Shown: piece by piece, positions 7,341 to 15,886 of the stretch
Layout of the letters: every line of letters begins with the position of its first letter
How positions within the stretch are numbered: position 1 is the stretch's first letter
NCBI RefSeq assembly: GCF_020010905.1
Contig: NZ_JAGJBY010000001.1
Coordinates: forward strand, 4,174,001 to 4,238,000
Direction of reading: 5' to 3'
Length of the DNA stretch: 64,000 bases
DNA from: Streptomyces acidiscabies
Lineage (GTDB): Bacteria; Actinomycetota; Actinomycetes; Streptomycetales; Streptomycetaceae
The notes under the pieces: model-generated
Databases searched by the model: none
What the model saw: only the letters and a program-made list of their open reading frames with translations
Told to the model about the DNA's origin: nothing
Program-made: the position numbers and the translations under genes

Positions 7341-8734
7341 TCCAGGCGGGTCGGCGGGAGGAACTCGCGGACGTAGGTGCGGTGCCAGCAGGCCCGCGTC
7401 CGTCTCAACTCCCGCCAGTCCGTGTAGCGGTAGCGGAAGATACGGGCGCGGACATAGCGCGGCGGCCGGTCGAAGGGGGCCCGGCGCAGGAGCTTCAGCG
7501 TCGCCGGGTCGCCCTCCAGGAGGCGTTCGACCAGGACCGTGAACCAGGTGCCCGCGTACGCCGGGGACAGGCCGACGAACCACAGCATCCAGTCCAGGCG
7601 CAGGTGGTAGGGCGCGAACTGGCGGGGCCAGCGTGTCGGATGGCCCGGCTTGCCCTTGAACTCGTACTCCCGCCAGCCCTGTTGCTCGTGGGGGACCTCG
7701 TCGAGCGTGCCCTCGATCACCACCTCGTACCGGGTGCGGCTGACGCTGCCGAAGGCGCCGTAGGAGTTGACCAGGTGCAGGGGGTCGAAGGAGCGGTTCA
7801 TGACCTGGCGGCGGGAGAGCATGTTGCGGACGGGGTGGCGGCTCAGGAACAGGAGCAGGGCGGCGACGGTGAGTACCAGGGCCTCGTACCAGAGGGGTGG
7901 CGCGGGGAACTCCCGGTGATCCGAGGGGGGTTCGATCACCGACAGGGCCAGGGTGATCGTCAGCCAGTTCAGCCAGGCGAAGTTGCCCGACAGGACCAGC
8001 CAGAGCTGCGTCAGGATCATCAGCGAGGCCGCCGCCGTCGCCACCGGCTGCGGTGTGAACAGGAGGAACGGGACGGCGAGTTGGGTGAGGTGGTTCGCCG
8101 CCGCCTCCACGCGGTGGACCGGGCGCGGGAGGTGGTGGAAGAACCAGCTCAACGGGCCCGGCATCGGCTGGGTCTCGTGGTGGAAGTCCAGGCACGTCAG
8201 CTTCCGCCAGCACGCGTCGCCGCGCAGCTTGATCAGGCCCGCCCCGAACTCGACGCGCAGCAGCAGCCAGCGCAGCAGGAGCAGCACCGGTACGGGCGGG
8301 GCGACGTCGTCGTTGCCGAGGAACACCGCGAGGAACCCGGTCTCCAGGAGCAAGGACTCCCAGCCGAAGCCGTACCAGGTCTGGCCGACGTTCACGATCG
8401 AGAGGTACAGGGCCCAGGGGAGCAGCCACAGCAGCATCGCCGCCCACAGGGGGAGCAGCGAGTCCACGCCGGTCAGTAGGGCGGCCGACAGCGCGCAGCC
8501 CGCCCAGGCGCAGGCCCCGAAGTACCGGTCCGAGTAGTGGAGTTGGAAGAGGCTCGGGGCCCTGCGGAACGGGACGCGGGCGGTGAAGCGGGGGATGGGG
8601 AGCAGGCCGCGTGTCCCCAGCAGGGCGCGGAACTGGAGGGCGGCGGTGAGGAACGCGAACAGGTAGACGCAGGCGAGGGCGCGCTGGAAGAGGAGACGGC
8701 TCAGCCAGGCGGCGTCCGAGGTGAACCAGTCCAT
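7328..8734 (-). CDS. Lipase maturation factor-family membrane protein
   Basis: 468 residues with multiple hydrophobic helices (about residues 18-40, 75-110, 128-165, 215-265 and 285-300), so an integral membrane protein. The sequence matches the LMF family (PF06762): GRFGLLPIP-like loop near residue 45, YGFGWESLLLETGFLAVF, LRVEFGAGLIKLRGDACW and FHHETQPMPGPLSW. In animals LMF1 helps lipases fold in the ER; the bacterial role is unknown, plausibly folding or export of a secreted enzyme. Its end overlaps the convergent lactonase gene by 13 bp. Confidence 0.85.
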   Translation of the reverse strand: MDWFTSDAAWLSRLLFQRALACVYLFAFLTAALQFRALLGTRGLLPIPRFTARVPFRRAPSLFQLHYSDRYFGACAWAGCALSAALLTGVDSLLPLWAAMLLWLLPWALYLSIVNVGQTWYGFGWESLLLETGFLAVFLGNDDVAPPVPVLLLLRWLLLRVEFGAGLIKLRGDACWRKLTCLDFHHETQPMPGPLSWFFHHLPRPVHRVEAAANHLTQLAVPFLLFTPQPVATAAASLMILTQLWLVLSGNFAWLNWLTITLALSVIEPPSDHREFPAPPLWYEALVLTVAALLLFLSRHPVRNMLSRRQVMNRSFDPLHLVNSYGAFGSVSRTRYEVVIEGTLDEVPHEQQGWREYEFKGKPGHPTRWPRQFAPYHLRLDWMLWFVGLSPAYAGTWFTVLVERLLEGDPATLKLLRRAPFDRPPRYVRARIFRYRYTDWRELRRTRACWHRTYVREFLPPTRLDQRP

Positions 8735-8826
8735 GACCGTGACTCTCGGTGGTGGATTTATCCGCTTGTGCGACTCTTGTCGCTCTCCCAGTCGTGAAAC
8801 CCCCTAAATCCTGTCACAGTGGGCGC

Positions 8827-10887
8827 ATGCCGGACGACTGGCCCGCGCGCCCGGACCGGGTCCTGGCGCTCAACCGTATGGGCAGCTTCGAGTGGGACCT
8901 GGACTCCGGGCGGTTCCTCATGGACGCGCGGGCCCACGAGATTTTCGACCTGCGGCCCGACGAATACGACGGGAACCCGGCGTCGCTGGTCGTGCGGGTG
9001 CCGAGGGCGGAGGGCGAGCGGCTGGACGCGCTGGTCGCGCAGGCCATCAAGGACGGCAGCGAGAACTACGGCTGCTACTTCCGGTTGCAGCGCCGCGACG
9101 GCACCCTGTGCTGGACCCACACGCAGGGCCACATCAGCCGCGACGACACGGGCCGCCCCCGCCGCATCGTCGGCATCGTCCGCGACGCCACCCAGGAGCT
9201 GGACGACCTCGCGCGCCGCTGGGAGGAGACCGCGCGGGACGACGCGCGCCGGGAGCAGACCAACGTCGTCCAGCTCACCACGGCCGCGCTCGCGCACGCG
9301 CGGACCGTGCAGGACGTCATCGACGTCCTCAAGGACACCCAGGGCCTCACCCATCTGGGCGCCACCAGCCTCGTCATGGGCCTCGTCGAGGCGGGCCGCA
9401 TCCGGCTGGTCGCGGAGGGCCCCGAGGGCAGCTTCGTCCCCGGCACGCTCGTCACCCGCATCGACGAGCCGTACCCGATGAGCGAGGTCGTCCGCACGCT
9501 CACCCCGCGTTTCATCGAGTCCCCGGAGGAGTTCGCGACCAGCTACCCCGTCCTGTGGCCGCACCTGCGCGACCTGCGGATCACCTCCGCCGCCTACCTC
9601 CCGCTGATCGTCCAGGCCCGCCCGATCGGCGCGATGGGCCTGCTCTACAGCGACCGGCACGGCTTCACCCCCGAGGAGCGCAACATCCTCGTCGCACTCG
9701 GCTCCAGCATCGCGCAGAGCCTCCAGCGCGCCATGTTCTACGAGCAGGAGAAGGACATCGCGCAGGGCCTCCAGCAGGCCATGCTGCCGCGTACGATCCC
9801 CAGCGTCCCCGGCGCCGAGATCGCCGTCCGCTACCGCGCCGCGACCATCGGCGGCTCCCTCGGCCGCGACATCGGCGGCGACTGGTACGACCTGATCCCG
9901 CTGCCCGGGGGCAAGGTCGGCGCGGTCATCGGCGACGTCCAGGGCCACGACACGCACGCGGCGGCGGTGATGGGCCAGCTCCGCATCGTCCTCAAGGCGT
10001 ACGCCTCCGAGGGCCACCCCCCGGCCACCGTCATGGCCCGCGCCTCGCTGTTCCTCCACGACCTCGACACCGACCGCTTCGCGACCTGCCTGTACGCCGA
10101 GACCGACCTCGTCACCGGCGTCGTCCAGGTCGTCCGCGCGGGCCACATCGACCCCCTGCTGCGCGCCGCCGACGGCACGTGCCGCCGCCTCTCCGTCCCG
10201 GGTGGCCTGCCGCTCGGCCTCTCGGCGGAGTTCGGCGGCCTCGCGTACCCCGTCAGCACGCTGGAACTCGACCCCGGCGACCTGCTCCTCCTGTGCACGG
10301 ACGGCCTCGTCGAACAGCCCGGCATCGACCTCGACGACGGCATGCGCATCCTGACGGCCCTGGTCGCCGACGGCCCCGACGACGTCCGCGCCCTCGCCGA
10401 CCGCCTCATCGAGGTCGCCGAGGACCGGGAAGGGGACGACGACGTGGCGCTCCTGCTCCTGCGCCGCCGCTGCCTCGACACGCCCCGCGCGGGGGGCCGC
10501 CTCCAGCAGCACGTCGCGCCCGGCGACCCCGACGCCCTCGTGCAGGCCCGCCACATGATTCGCGCCGCCGTCCACGCCTGGGGCGCCCACACCCGCGCCG
10601 ACGACGTGGAACTCACGGCCGACGAACTGATCACCAACGCCCTGATGCACACGGAAGGCGCGGCGGTCGTCACGCTGCGGGTGGTGCTGGCCGACCCGTC
10701 ACGCCGGCTGCGGGTCGAGGTGGAGGACACGTCCAGCGCACTCCCGCGCCGCAGGGAGGCGGGGGAGGCGGGCGTGACGGGCAGGGGCCTGCTGCTGGTC
10801 GACCTGCTCGCGGACGCGTGGGGGGTGGAGGCGCGGGGCGGCGGCAAGTGCGTGTGGTGCGAGTTCGCACTGCCGGAGCCGGGGTGA
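8827..10887 (+). CDS. PAS-GAF-SpoIIE protein phosphatase with HATPase domain
   Basis: 686 residues from ATG 8827; the frame is open further upstream but that stretch is poor coding sequence overlapping the promoter. Order: PAS (~10-125, with RDGTLCWTHTQGHI), GAF (~155-320), PP2C/SpoIIE phosphatase (~335-545, metal ligands in GGDWYDL, GDVQGHD, LLCTDGLVE and GDDDVALLLL), then a GHKL/HATPase domain of the anti-sigma kinase type (~560-686, N-box ELITNALMH, then GRGLLLVD). It is soluble, probably dephosphorylating an anti-anti-sigma factor in response to a sensed signal. No partner antagonist gene is adjacent. Confidence 0.92.
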   Translation: MPDDWPARPDRVLALNRMGSFEWDLDSGRFLMDARAHEIFDLRPDEYDGNPASLVVRVPRAEGERLDALVAQAIKDGSENYGCYFRLQRRDGTLCWTHTQGHISRDDTGRPRRIVGIVRDATQELDDLARRWEETARDDARREQTNVVQLTTAALAHARTVQDVIDVLKDTQGLTHLGATSLVMGLVEAGRIRLVAEGPEGSFVPGTLVTRIDEPYPMSEVVRTLTPRFIESPEEFATSYPVLWPHLRDLRITSAAYLPLIVQARPIGAMGLLYSDRHGFTPEERNILVALGSSIAQSLQRAMFYEQEKDIAQGLQQAMLPRTIPSVPGAEIAVRYRAATIGGSLGRDIGGDWYDLIPLPGGKVGAVIGDVQGHDTHAAAVMGQLRIVLKAYASEGHPPATVMARASLFLHDLDTDRFATCLYAETDLVTGVVQVVRAGHIDPLLRAADGTCRRLSVPGGLPLGLSAEFGGLAYPVSTLELDPGDLLLLCTDGLVEQPGIDLDDGMRILTALVADGPDDVRALADRLIEVAEDREGDDDVALLLLRRRCLDTPRAGGRLQQHVAPGDPDALVQARHMIRAAVHAWGAHTRADDVELTADELITNALMHTEGAAVVTLRVVLADPSRRLRVEVEDTSSALPRRREAGEAGVTGRGLLLVDLLADAWGVEARGGGKCVWCEFALPEPG

Positions 10888-10938
10888 CCGGACGCCCCTC
10901 GCCGTGCCACCCGCACCCCCCGGTGGCACCCTGGACCC

Positions 10939-11802
10939 ATGCCCGAGCTGCCCGAGGTCGAAGCCCTCAAGGACTTCCTCACCGAGCACCTGGTCGGTCA
11001 CGAGATCGTCCGGGTGCTCCCCGTCGCGATCAGCGTGCTGAAGACGTACGCCCCACCCCTGACCGACGTCGAGGGCCACGAGGTCGTCGCGGTACGGCGG
11101 TACGGGAAGTTCCTGGACGTCGAGACGGCGGGCGGCCCGCATCTCGTCACCCACCTCGCCCGCGCCGGCTGGCTGCACTGGAAGGACCGGCTCCCCGACG
11201 GCATGCCCCGCCCCGGAAAGGGCCCGCTCGCGCTCAGGGTCGCCCTGGAGACGGGCGCCGGGTTCGACCTCACCGAGGCCGGCACCCAGAAGAAACTCGC
11301 GGTGTACGTCGTACGCGACCCCCAGGACGTACCCGGTATCGCACGCCTCGGCCCCGACCCGCTCGCGGACGACTTCGACGAGGCGCGTCTCGCGGCGCTG
11401 CTGGCGGGGGAGCGGCGGCAGCTCAAGGGCGCGTTGCGCGACCAGAGCCTCATCGCGGGCGTCGGCAACGCCTACAGCGACGAGATCCTGCACGTGGCCC
11501 GCATGTCCCCGTTCAAACTGGCGGCCTCGCTCACGCCGGGGGAGACGCACGTGCTGTACGAGGCGCTGCGCACCACCCTGACCGACGCCGTGGAGCGCTC
11601 ACACGGTGTGGCCGCCGGGCGGCTCAAGGCGGAGAAGAAGAGCGGCCTACGCGTGCACGGCAGGACCGGCGAGCCGTGCCCGGTGTGCGGGGACACGATC
11701 CGCGAGGTCTCCTTCAGCGACTCCTCGCTCCAGTACTGCCCGACCTGCCAGACGGGCGGCAAGCCCCTGGCCGACCGCAGGATGTCCCGGCTCCTCAAGT
11801 AG
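10939..11802 (+). CDS. Fpg/Nei-family DNA glycosylase
   Basis: 287 residues. Starts MPELPEVE, in which Pro2 after Met removal is the Schiff-base nucleophile and Glu3 the general acid; the conserved lysine is in RRYGKFLDVE. Helix-two-turns-helix region: SLIAGVGNAYSDEILH. The C-terminus has a four-Cys zinc finger, CPVC then CPTC 17 residues later. The usual M-T-G stretch of Fpg is replaced by HLARAGWLHW, so it belongs to a divergent actinobacterial branch and the lesion preference cannot be given. Role: base excision repair of oxidised bases. Confidence 0.9.
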   Translation: MPELPEVEALKDFLTEHLVGHEIVRVLPVAISVLKTYAPPLTDVEGHEVVAVRRYGKFLDVETAGGPHLVTHLARAGWLHWKDRLPDGMPRPGKGPLALRVALETGAGFDLTEAGTQKKLAVYVVRDPQDVPGIARLGPDPLADDFDEARLAALLAGERRQLKGALRDQSLIAGVGNAYSDEILHVARMSPFKLAASLTPGETHVLYEALRTTLTDAVERSHGVAAGRLKAEKKSGLRVHGRTGEPCPVCGDTIREVSFSDSSLQYCPTCQTGGKPLADRRMSRLLK

Positions 11803-11809
11803 CCGCGGC

Positions 11810-12484
11810 TCACTTCCCGGCCGGGATCCGCAGCAGCGTCTTGTTGTCGTCGCTGCGCACGTCGTAGAACGCGACGTCCTGCGTGTGCATCGCCGTACCC
11901 CCGTGCATCGTGTTGGGCCGCGCGTCGTGATCGGGGACCATCCACCCGGTCGCCGTCTCCTCGCTGCCGTCCCGCCCGACGATGACGAGCCGGCAGTGGC
12001 GCGGCCCCGACCCGTCCTTCACCTGGAGCTCGATGTCCGCGCCCCACGTCTTGTCGGCGGCCGTCACCTGCGCCCACACCCCGGACTTCTGGTCGGTCGC
12101 GGCGATCCGCACCTCGCTGCTCGCCACGGCCTCCTCGCTGCCCCTGCCGCCGACCGCCATCATCAGCGCGGGCCCGGTCAGCGCGACGACGACGGACGCG
12201 GCCAGCCCGTACAGGAACCGGCGGCGCATCGCCCGGCGCCGGGTGATGACCTGGTCGAGGAGCTTGTCCAGGAGCCGGGGCCCGGGACCGGCGAAGGGGT
12301 GCACCGAGCGCGGGGTAGCGCGCCGGTACAGCATCAACTGCCGTGTCGCCGGACCGAATTCCGTGACCTGAGCCGCGCACCGAGGACACTCCATGAGGTG
12401 GTCCTCGAAGCGGAAGGCTTCCGCTTCGTCCAGGACACCGAGCGCGTACGCGCCGACGTCCACATGCTGTTCCAGGGACCTCAT
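11810..12484 (-). CDS. Membrane anti-sigma factor with zinc-binding ZAS domain
   Basis: 224 residues from ATG 12484 with GAGG about 8 bases upstream; the longer frame to 12757 is mostly promoter region. The cytoplasmic N-terminus has a ZAS/zf-HC2 motif, H-x3-C-x2-C in DHLMECPRC. One membrane helix lies at ~105-130 (FLYGLAASVVVALTGPALMM) after arginines. The remaining ~95 residues are outside the membrane and resemble the sensor domain of RskA-type anti-sigma factors, ending LLRIPAGK. The partner is probably the ECF sigma factor at 13313-13855, although an unknown gene intervenes. The 172-bp gap upstream suggests an additional promoter. Confidence 0.85.
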   Translation of the reverse strand: MRSLEQHVDVGAYALGVLDEAEAFRFEDHLMECPRCAAQVTEFGPATRQLMLYRRATPRSVHPFAGPGPRLLDKLLDQVITRRRAMRRRFLYGLAASVVVALTGPALMMAVGGRGSEEAVASSEVRIAATDQKSGVWAQVTAADKTWGADIELQVKDGSGPRHCRLVIVGRDGSEETATGWMVPDHDARPNTMHGGTAMHTQDVAFYDVRSDDNKTLLRIPAGK

Positions 12485-12656
12485 CGCCGAATCCTCGTGC
12501 CGTTGGGTGCGGTTGGGGTTACTCCTTGCTCCCACCGGTACGCACCCGGCTCCGGAATCACTCAAGGGGTGTACAGAATCGTGACCCAGATGTTCGGAGC
12601 CGTCGCGCGGGCGGATTGGTCGGATCGGAAAGTTTTTTGCGAGGGGCCCGGCCCGG

Positions 12657-13178
12657 CTAGAAAAGGTGGATCGCCAAGTGACCCAGCGGCAAGCCGAGTT
12701 GCCACGCCGGAGTCCACACCTTCGGCCCTTCGTCCTCCCCGATCCCGGCCACCGCACCGCCGCCCGGCACCGCGTTGAGGTCCGGCGCGAGGAGCTCCGT
12801 CTCCTCCAGCCACCGCCACGCGTCCTCGGCGAGCCGCAGGTCAGGCGAGTCCAGCCCCGACTGCACGACGCGCGCGGTGAGTTGGGACATCCGTTCGCCC
12901 ACCCAGTCCTGCCACGGCTGGTCGTACGCGGTCAGCGAGAGCCACGTCTCCAGCTGCGTCACGACCCGGATGCCGGGGAGTTCCCCGTCGGTGTCCGACA
13001 GGAAGATGGTGAGCGCCAGCGCGTCGCGCCCGGCGCGGAACTCGAACGACGTCGGCGGCATCAGGTCGCCGGTGCGCAGCAGTTCGTCGGCGATGTACTC
13101 GGCGTACAACCAGGCCATGGGGACGGTCAGTTCACCGTCGTCGGACCCGTCCGTGCCGTGATGATCTCTGTCCAGCAT
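12657..13178 (-). CDS. Hypothetical protein between ECF sigma and anti-sigma genes
   Basis: 173 residues from ATG 13178 (GGAGGGAAGG upstream); a longer start at 13262 is possible. Acidic, soluble, no signal peptide and no motif I recognise. Visible features are a helical region with tryptophans (TWLSLTAYDQPWQDWVGER, WRWLEETELL) and an acidic, glycine-rich C-terminus. Same strand as the sigma gene and 134 bp downstream, so it may be co-transcribed and take part in the same response. Confidence 0.7.
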   Translation of the reverse strand: MLDRDHHGTDGSDDGELTVPMAWLYAEYIADELLRTGDLMPPTSFEFRAGRDALALTIFLSDTDGELPGIRVVTQLETWLSLTAYDQPWQDWVGERMSQLTARVVQSGLDSPDLRLAEDAWRWLEETELLAPDLNAVPGGGAVAGIGEDEGPKVWTPAWQLGLPLGHLAIHLF

Positions 13179-13312
13179 CCCTCGCAGCCTTCCCTCCGGT
13201 GTGCCGTCGCCCGTCGCCGGGCCCCCAGTCCGGAACACGGATGGGAACAGCCGATTACTCAACCGGGGTCTCAGGCAAGGCGCTTTACGGAGGTTTGACT
13301 CTGCGATCGGTT

Positions 13313-13855
13313 TCAGCGCAGGTCGGCCGCATAACCCGGAAGGACCCGGCGCAGGGCACGCAGCGCGTAGAACGCGCGGGACTTCACCGTACCGGGCGGG
13401 ATCCCGAGTACTCCGGCGGCCTCCGCCACACTCGCACCCTGGAAGTACACCAGCACCAGGACTTCACGGTGTTCGGGAGTGAGAGTCTTCACAGCCTCGC
13501 GGACGTCCAGCGCCGCCGCCGCGCGCTCCGCGTGGTCCGCGCAGACGGGCGCGTGTTCGAGTATCGCGTCCCCGACCTCCGCAGGCCGCGCCTGCCGCGC
13601 GCGCCGAGCGTCGATCGCGAGCCGCCGCCCGACCGTCATCAGCCAGGGCCGCACCGAGTCGAAGTCGTCCGCGCGCAGCGCCTCGGGGTGCTGCCACGCC
13701 CGCACCAGCGTCTCCTGGACGAGGTCCTCGGCGCGCTGCCGGTCACCGTCGCTCAGCCGCAGCAGCAGCGCGAAGAGGGGCCGCCCGTGTTCCCGCTGGA
13801 GCGCGGCGAGTTCATGCTCAGCGGTCGTCTTCGGCTGCGTGAGTGTGGCGGTCAT
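13313..13855 (-). CDS. ECF RNA polymerase sigma factor
   Basis: 180 residues, ATG start. Region 2 (~25-95) has AEDLVQETLVRAWQ and SVRPWLMTVGRRLAIDARR; region 4 (~120-170) has LTPEHREVLVLVYFQG, then the helix-turn-helix SVAEAAGVLGIPPGTVKSR. No extra C-terminal domain. The membrane anti-sigma factor two genes downstream is the likely partner, implying response to a cell-surface signal. The target promoter cannot be read from this window. Confidence 0.92.
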   Translation of the reverse strand: MTATLTQPKTTAEHELAALQREHGRPLFALLLRLSDGDRQRAEDLVQETLVRAWQHPEALRADDFDSVRPWLMTVGRRLAIDARRARQARPAEVGDAILEHAPVCADHAERAAAALDVREAVKTLTPEHREVLVLVYFQGASVAEAAGVLGIPPGTVKSRAFYALRALRRVLPGYAADLR

Positions 13856-14134
13856 GGCCGTTATGGCACACCGGCGTCGTCACTCAGCGACAGGGCGCGT
13901 ACAAACATCTGCGACGGACGGTCGATCGCGTCGACGAACGGTTCGACGAACGGTCGGTGAACGGCGGTGCGGAGAGTTCCGGTTCGGAGCCGGGATACGG
14001 GTTCGAATCGGCCCCGCTACGCCGATCGCGCGCATCCTCCGGAGCGGCTCCACCGGGCGGGCCGGGGTGTGCGCTAGGAGTGTGGACGTGCGCCGTAAGT
14101 ACGACAATCAGATCGGAATGGAGTGGTTGCGGTG

Positions 14135-15298
14135 ATGGTACGCAGACGACCGGTGGCCCTCGCCGCGACCGTCCTCCTCGCGGTGGCCGCCTGCCAGGCC
14201 CAGGAGGCGCGCGAGGAGAAACCGCCCACCCCCGGCAGACCCGCCCCCTCGGCCTCAGCCGCCCCCGCCACCGGCTTCACCCTCGTCGCCACCGGCGACG
14301 TCCTCCCCCACACCTCCATCATCGAACGCGCCCGCTTCGACGCCGGCGGCCAGGGCTACGACTTCCGCCCCATGCTCGACGGCGTCCGCCCCCTCGTCTC
14401 CCGCGCCGACCTCGCCCTGTGCCACATGGAGACGGTCTACGGCGCGAACGGCGACTACACCGGCTACCCCGCGTTCAAATCCCCGCCGGAGATCGCCGAG
14501 GCCCTCGCGACGACCGGGTACGACGGCTGCTCCACCGCCTCCAACCACAGCCTCGACGACGGCCCGGCAGGCGTACGGCGCACGCTCGACGCCCTCGACG
14601 GCGCGGGCGTACGCCACGCGGGCACCGCCCGCACCCCGCAGGAGGCCACCACCCCGACCCTCCTGCGCGCCGGCCGCGCCACCGTCGCCCACCTCGCCTA
14701 CACCTACGGCACCAACGGCTACCCCCTTCCGCCGGAGCAGCCCTGGGCCGTCAACGTCATCGACCCGGCGAAGATCCTCGCCGACGCCCGCGCCGCACGG
14801 CAGGCCGGCGCCGATGTCGTGGTCGTCTCCCTGCACTGGGGCACGGAGTGGCAGGACGCCCCCGACGAGCAGCAGCTCACGCTGGCCCGCACCCTCACGT
14901 CGTCGGGCAACGCCGGACGCCCCGACATCGACCTGATCCTCGGGACGCACGCCCACATCCCGCAGGCGTACGAGAAGGTCAACGGGACGTGGGTCGTCTA
15001 CGGCATGGGCGACCAGATCGCCGGGGAGATGTTCAACCACCAGGGACAGCAGGACCCGCGCGGCAACCAGTCCACCATCGCCCGCTTCACCTTCACCCCG
15101 CCGGAGCACCCGGGCGCCCGGTGGAACGTCAGCAAGGCCGAGTTCGTCCCGCAGATGTTCGACATCGACGCGGGACGCGTCCTCGACCTGAACCAGGCCC
15201 TCGCCCAAGGGGCCGACGTACGCGGTGTCCGCGACCGCATCCGCGAGGTCGTCCTCAGCCGGGGCGCGGCGAAGGACGGGCTGGTCATGGCGGACTGA
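14135..15298 (+). CDS. CapA-family (poly-gamma-glutamate type) lipoprotein
   Basis: 387 residues from ATG 14135 (GTGs at 14132 and 14123 are alternatives; GGAG lies just upstream). Signal peptide with a lipobox-like VAAC near residue 20, so probably a membrane lipoprotein. The rest is the PGA_cap/CapA metallophosphatase-like domain: ATGDVLPH near the start, CHMETVY, STASNHSLDDG, VVVSLHWGTEW and LILGTHAHIPQ. No other PGA synthesis genes are nearby, so the substrate is unknown. Confidence 0.85.
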   Translation: MVRRRPVALAATVLLAVAACQAQEAREEKPPTPGRPAPSASAAPATGFTLVATGDVLPHTSIIERARFDAGGQGYDFRPMLDGVRPLVSRADLALCHMETVYGANGDYTGYPAFKSPPEIAEALATTGYDGCSTASNHSLDDGPAGVRRTLDALDGAGVRHAGTARTPQEATTPTLLRAGRATVAHLAYTYGTNGYPLPPEQPWAVNVIDPAKILADARAARQAGADVVVVSLHWGTEWQDAPDEQQLTLARTLTSSGNAGRPDIDLILGTHAHIPQAYEKVNGTWVVYGMGDQIAGEMFNHQGQQDPRGNQSTIARFTFTPPEHPGARWNVSKAEFVPQMFDIDAGRVLDLNQALAQGADVRGVRDRIREVVLSRGAAKDGLVMAD

Positions 15299-15336
15299 CC
15301 TTTTCAAGAACGGCTGCGGGACGGCCGTAGAAACGC

Positions 15337-15810
15337 TTACGGCACGACCGTCACCGGCCACCGCCCCGCCTTCACCAGCCGCACCGCCACCGACCCCACG
15401 ATCCGGTGCCCCGCCTGCTCCGACGCGCCGACGACCACCGCGTCCGCCTTCAGGTCGTCGGCGGCGGTGACGAGCCCGGCGTAGGGGTCCCCGCGGAACG
15501 TGTGGAACTCCCAGCGGACGTCGAATATCCCCTTGAGCCGCTCGGTCTCGCTGCGGATCTGCGCGACGAGATCCTCGGCGATCTGATCCGTGGTCTCCGC
15601 GACCGGCACCCCCATCGCGGCCCCCGCCGCCATCACCGGCTGGATGTACACGATCGCCAGCAGCGCCCGCTGCCGCCGCGCGAGCCCCGCGGCGTACGCG
15701 GCGGCCCGCATGGACGAGTCGGAGCCGTCCACCCCGACCACGATGACCTTAGGACCGTCGGTCCCCCGCTCGAACCCCTGCGAAGGCTTGCGTTCATGCT
15801 GTTCCGTCAC
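15337..15810 (-). CDS. Universal stress protein (UspA family)
   Basis: 157 residues. A single Usp domain: strand 1 VIVVGVDGSDSSMRA, the later ADAVVVGASEQAGHRIVGSVA resembling the nucleotide-binding G-x2-G-x9-G-S loop, and the terminal WPVTVVP. Soluble, probably ATP-binding. Divergent from lysX with a 76-bp shared promoter region; the end faces the CapA-type gene 38 bp away. Confidence 0.88.
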   Translation of the reverse strand: MTEQHERKPSQGFERGTDGPKVIVVGVDGSDSSMRAAAYAAGLARRQRALLAIVYIQPVMAAGAAMGVPVAETTDQIAEDLVAQIRSETERLKGIFDVRWEFHTFRGDPYAGLVTAADDLKADAVVVGASEQAGHRIVGSVAVRLVKAGRWPVTVVP

Positions 15811-15886
15811 GCGCCGAGGCTATCGGAATCCCCGCTTCCCCCTTCTCGACGGGCGCCCGGCCCGCCTACTTCCTACAGTCGAAGCC

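Noticed and set aside
8758..10650. 630-codon minus-strand open frame
   Set aside because: It is antisense to the whole SpoIIE-type gene, is Val/Glu/Ala-rich with no domain, and arises from GC-biased third positions.
13985..14025. GGGTTCGAATC looked like a tRNA T-arm
   Set aside because: No matching acceptor, D or anticodon stems can be folded around it.
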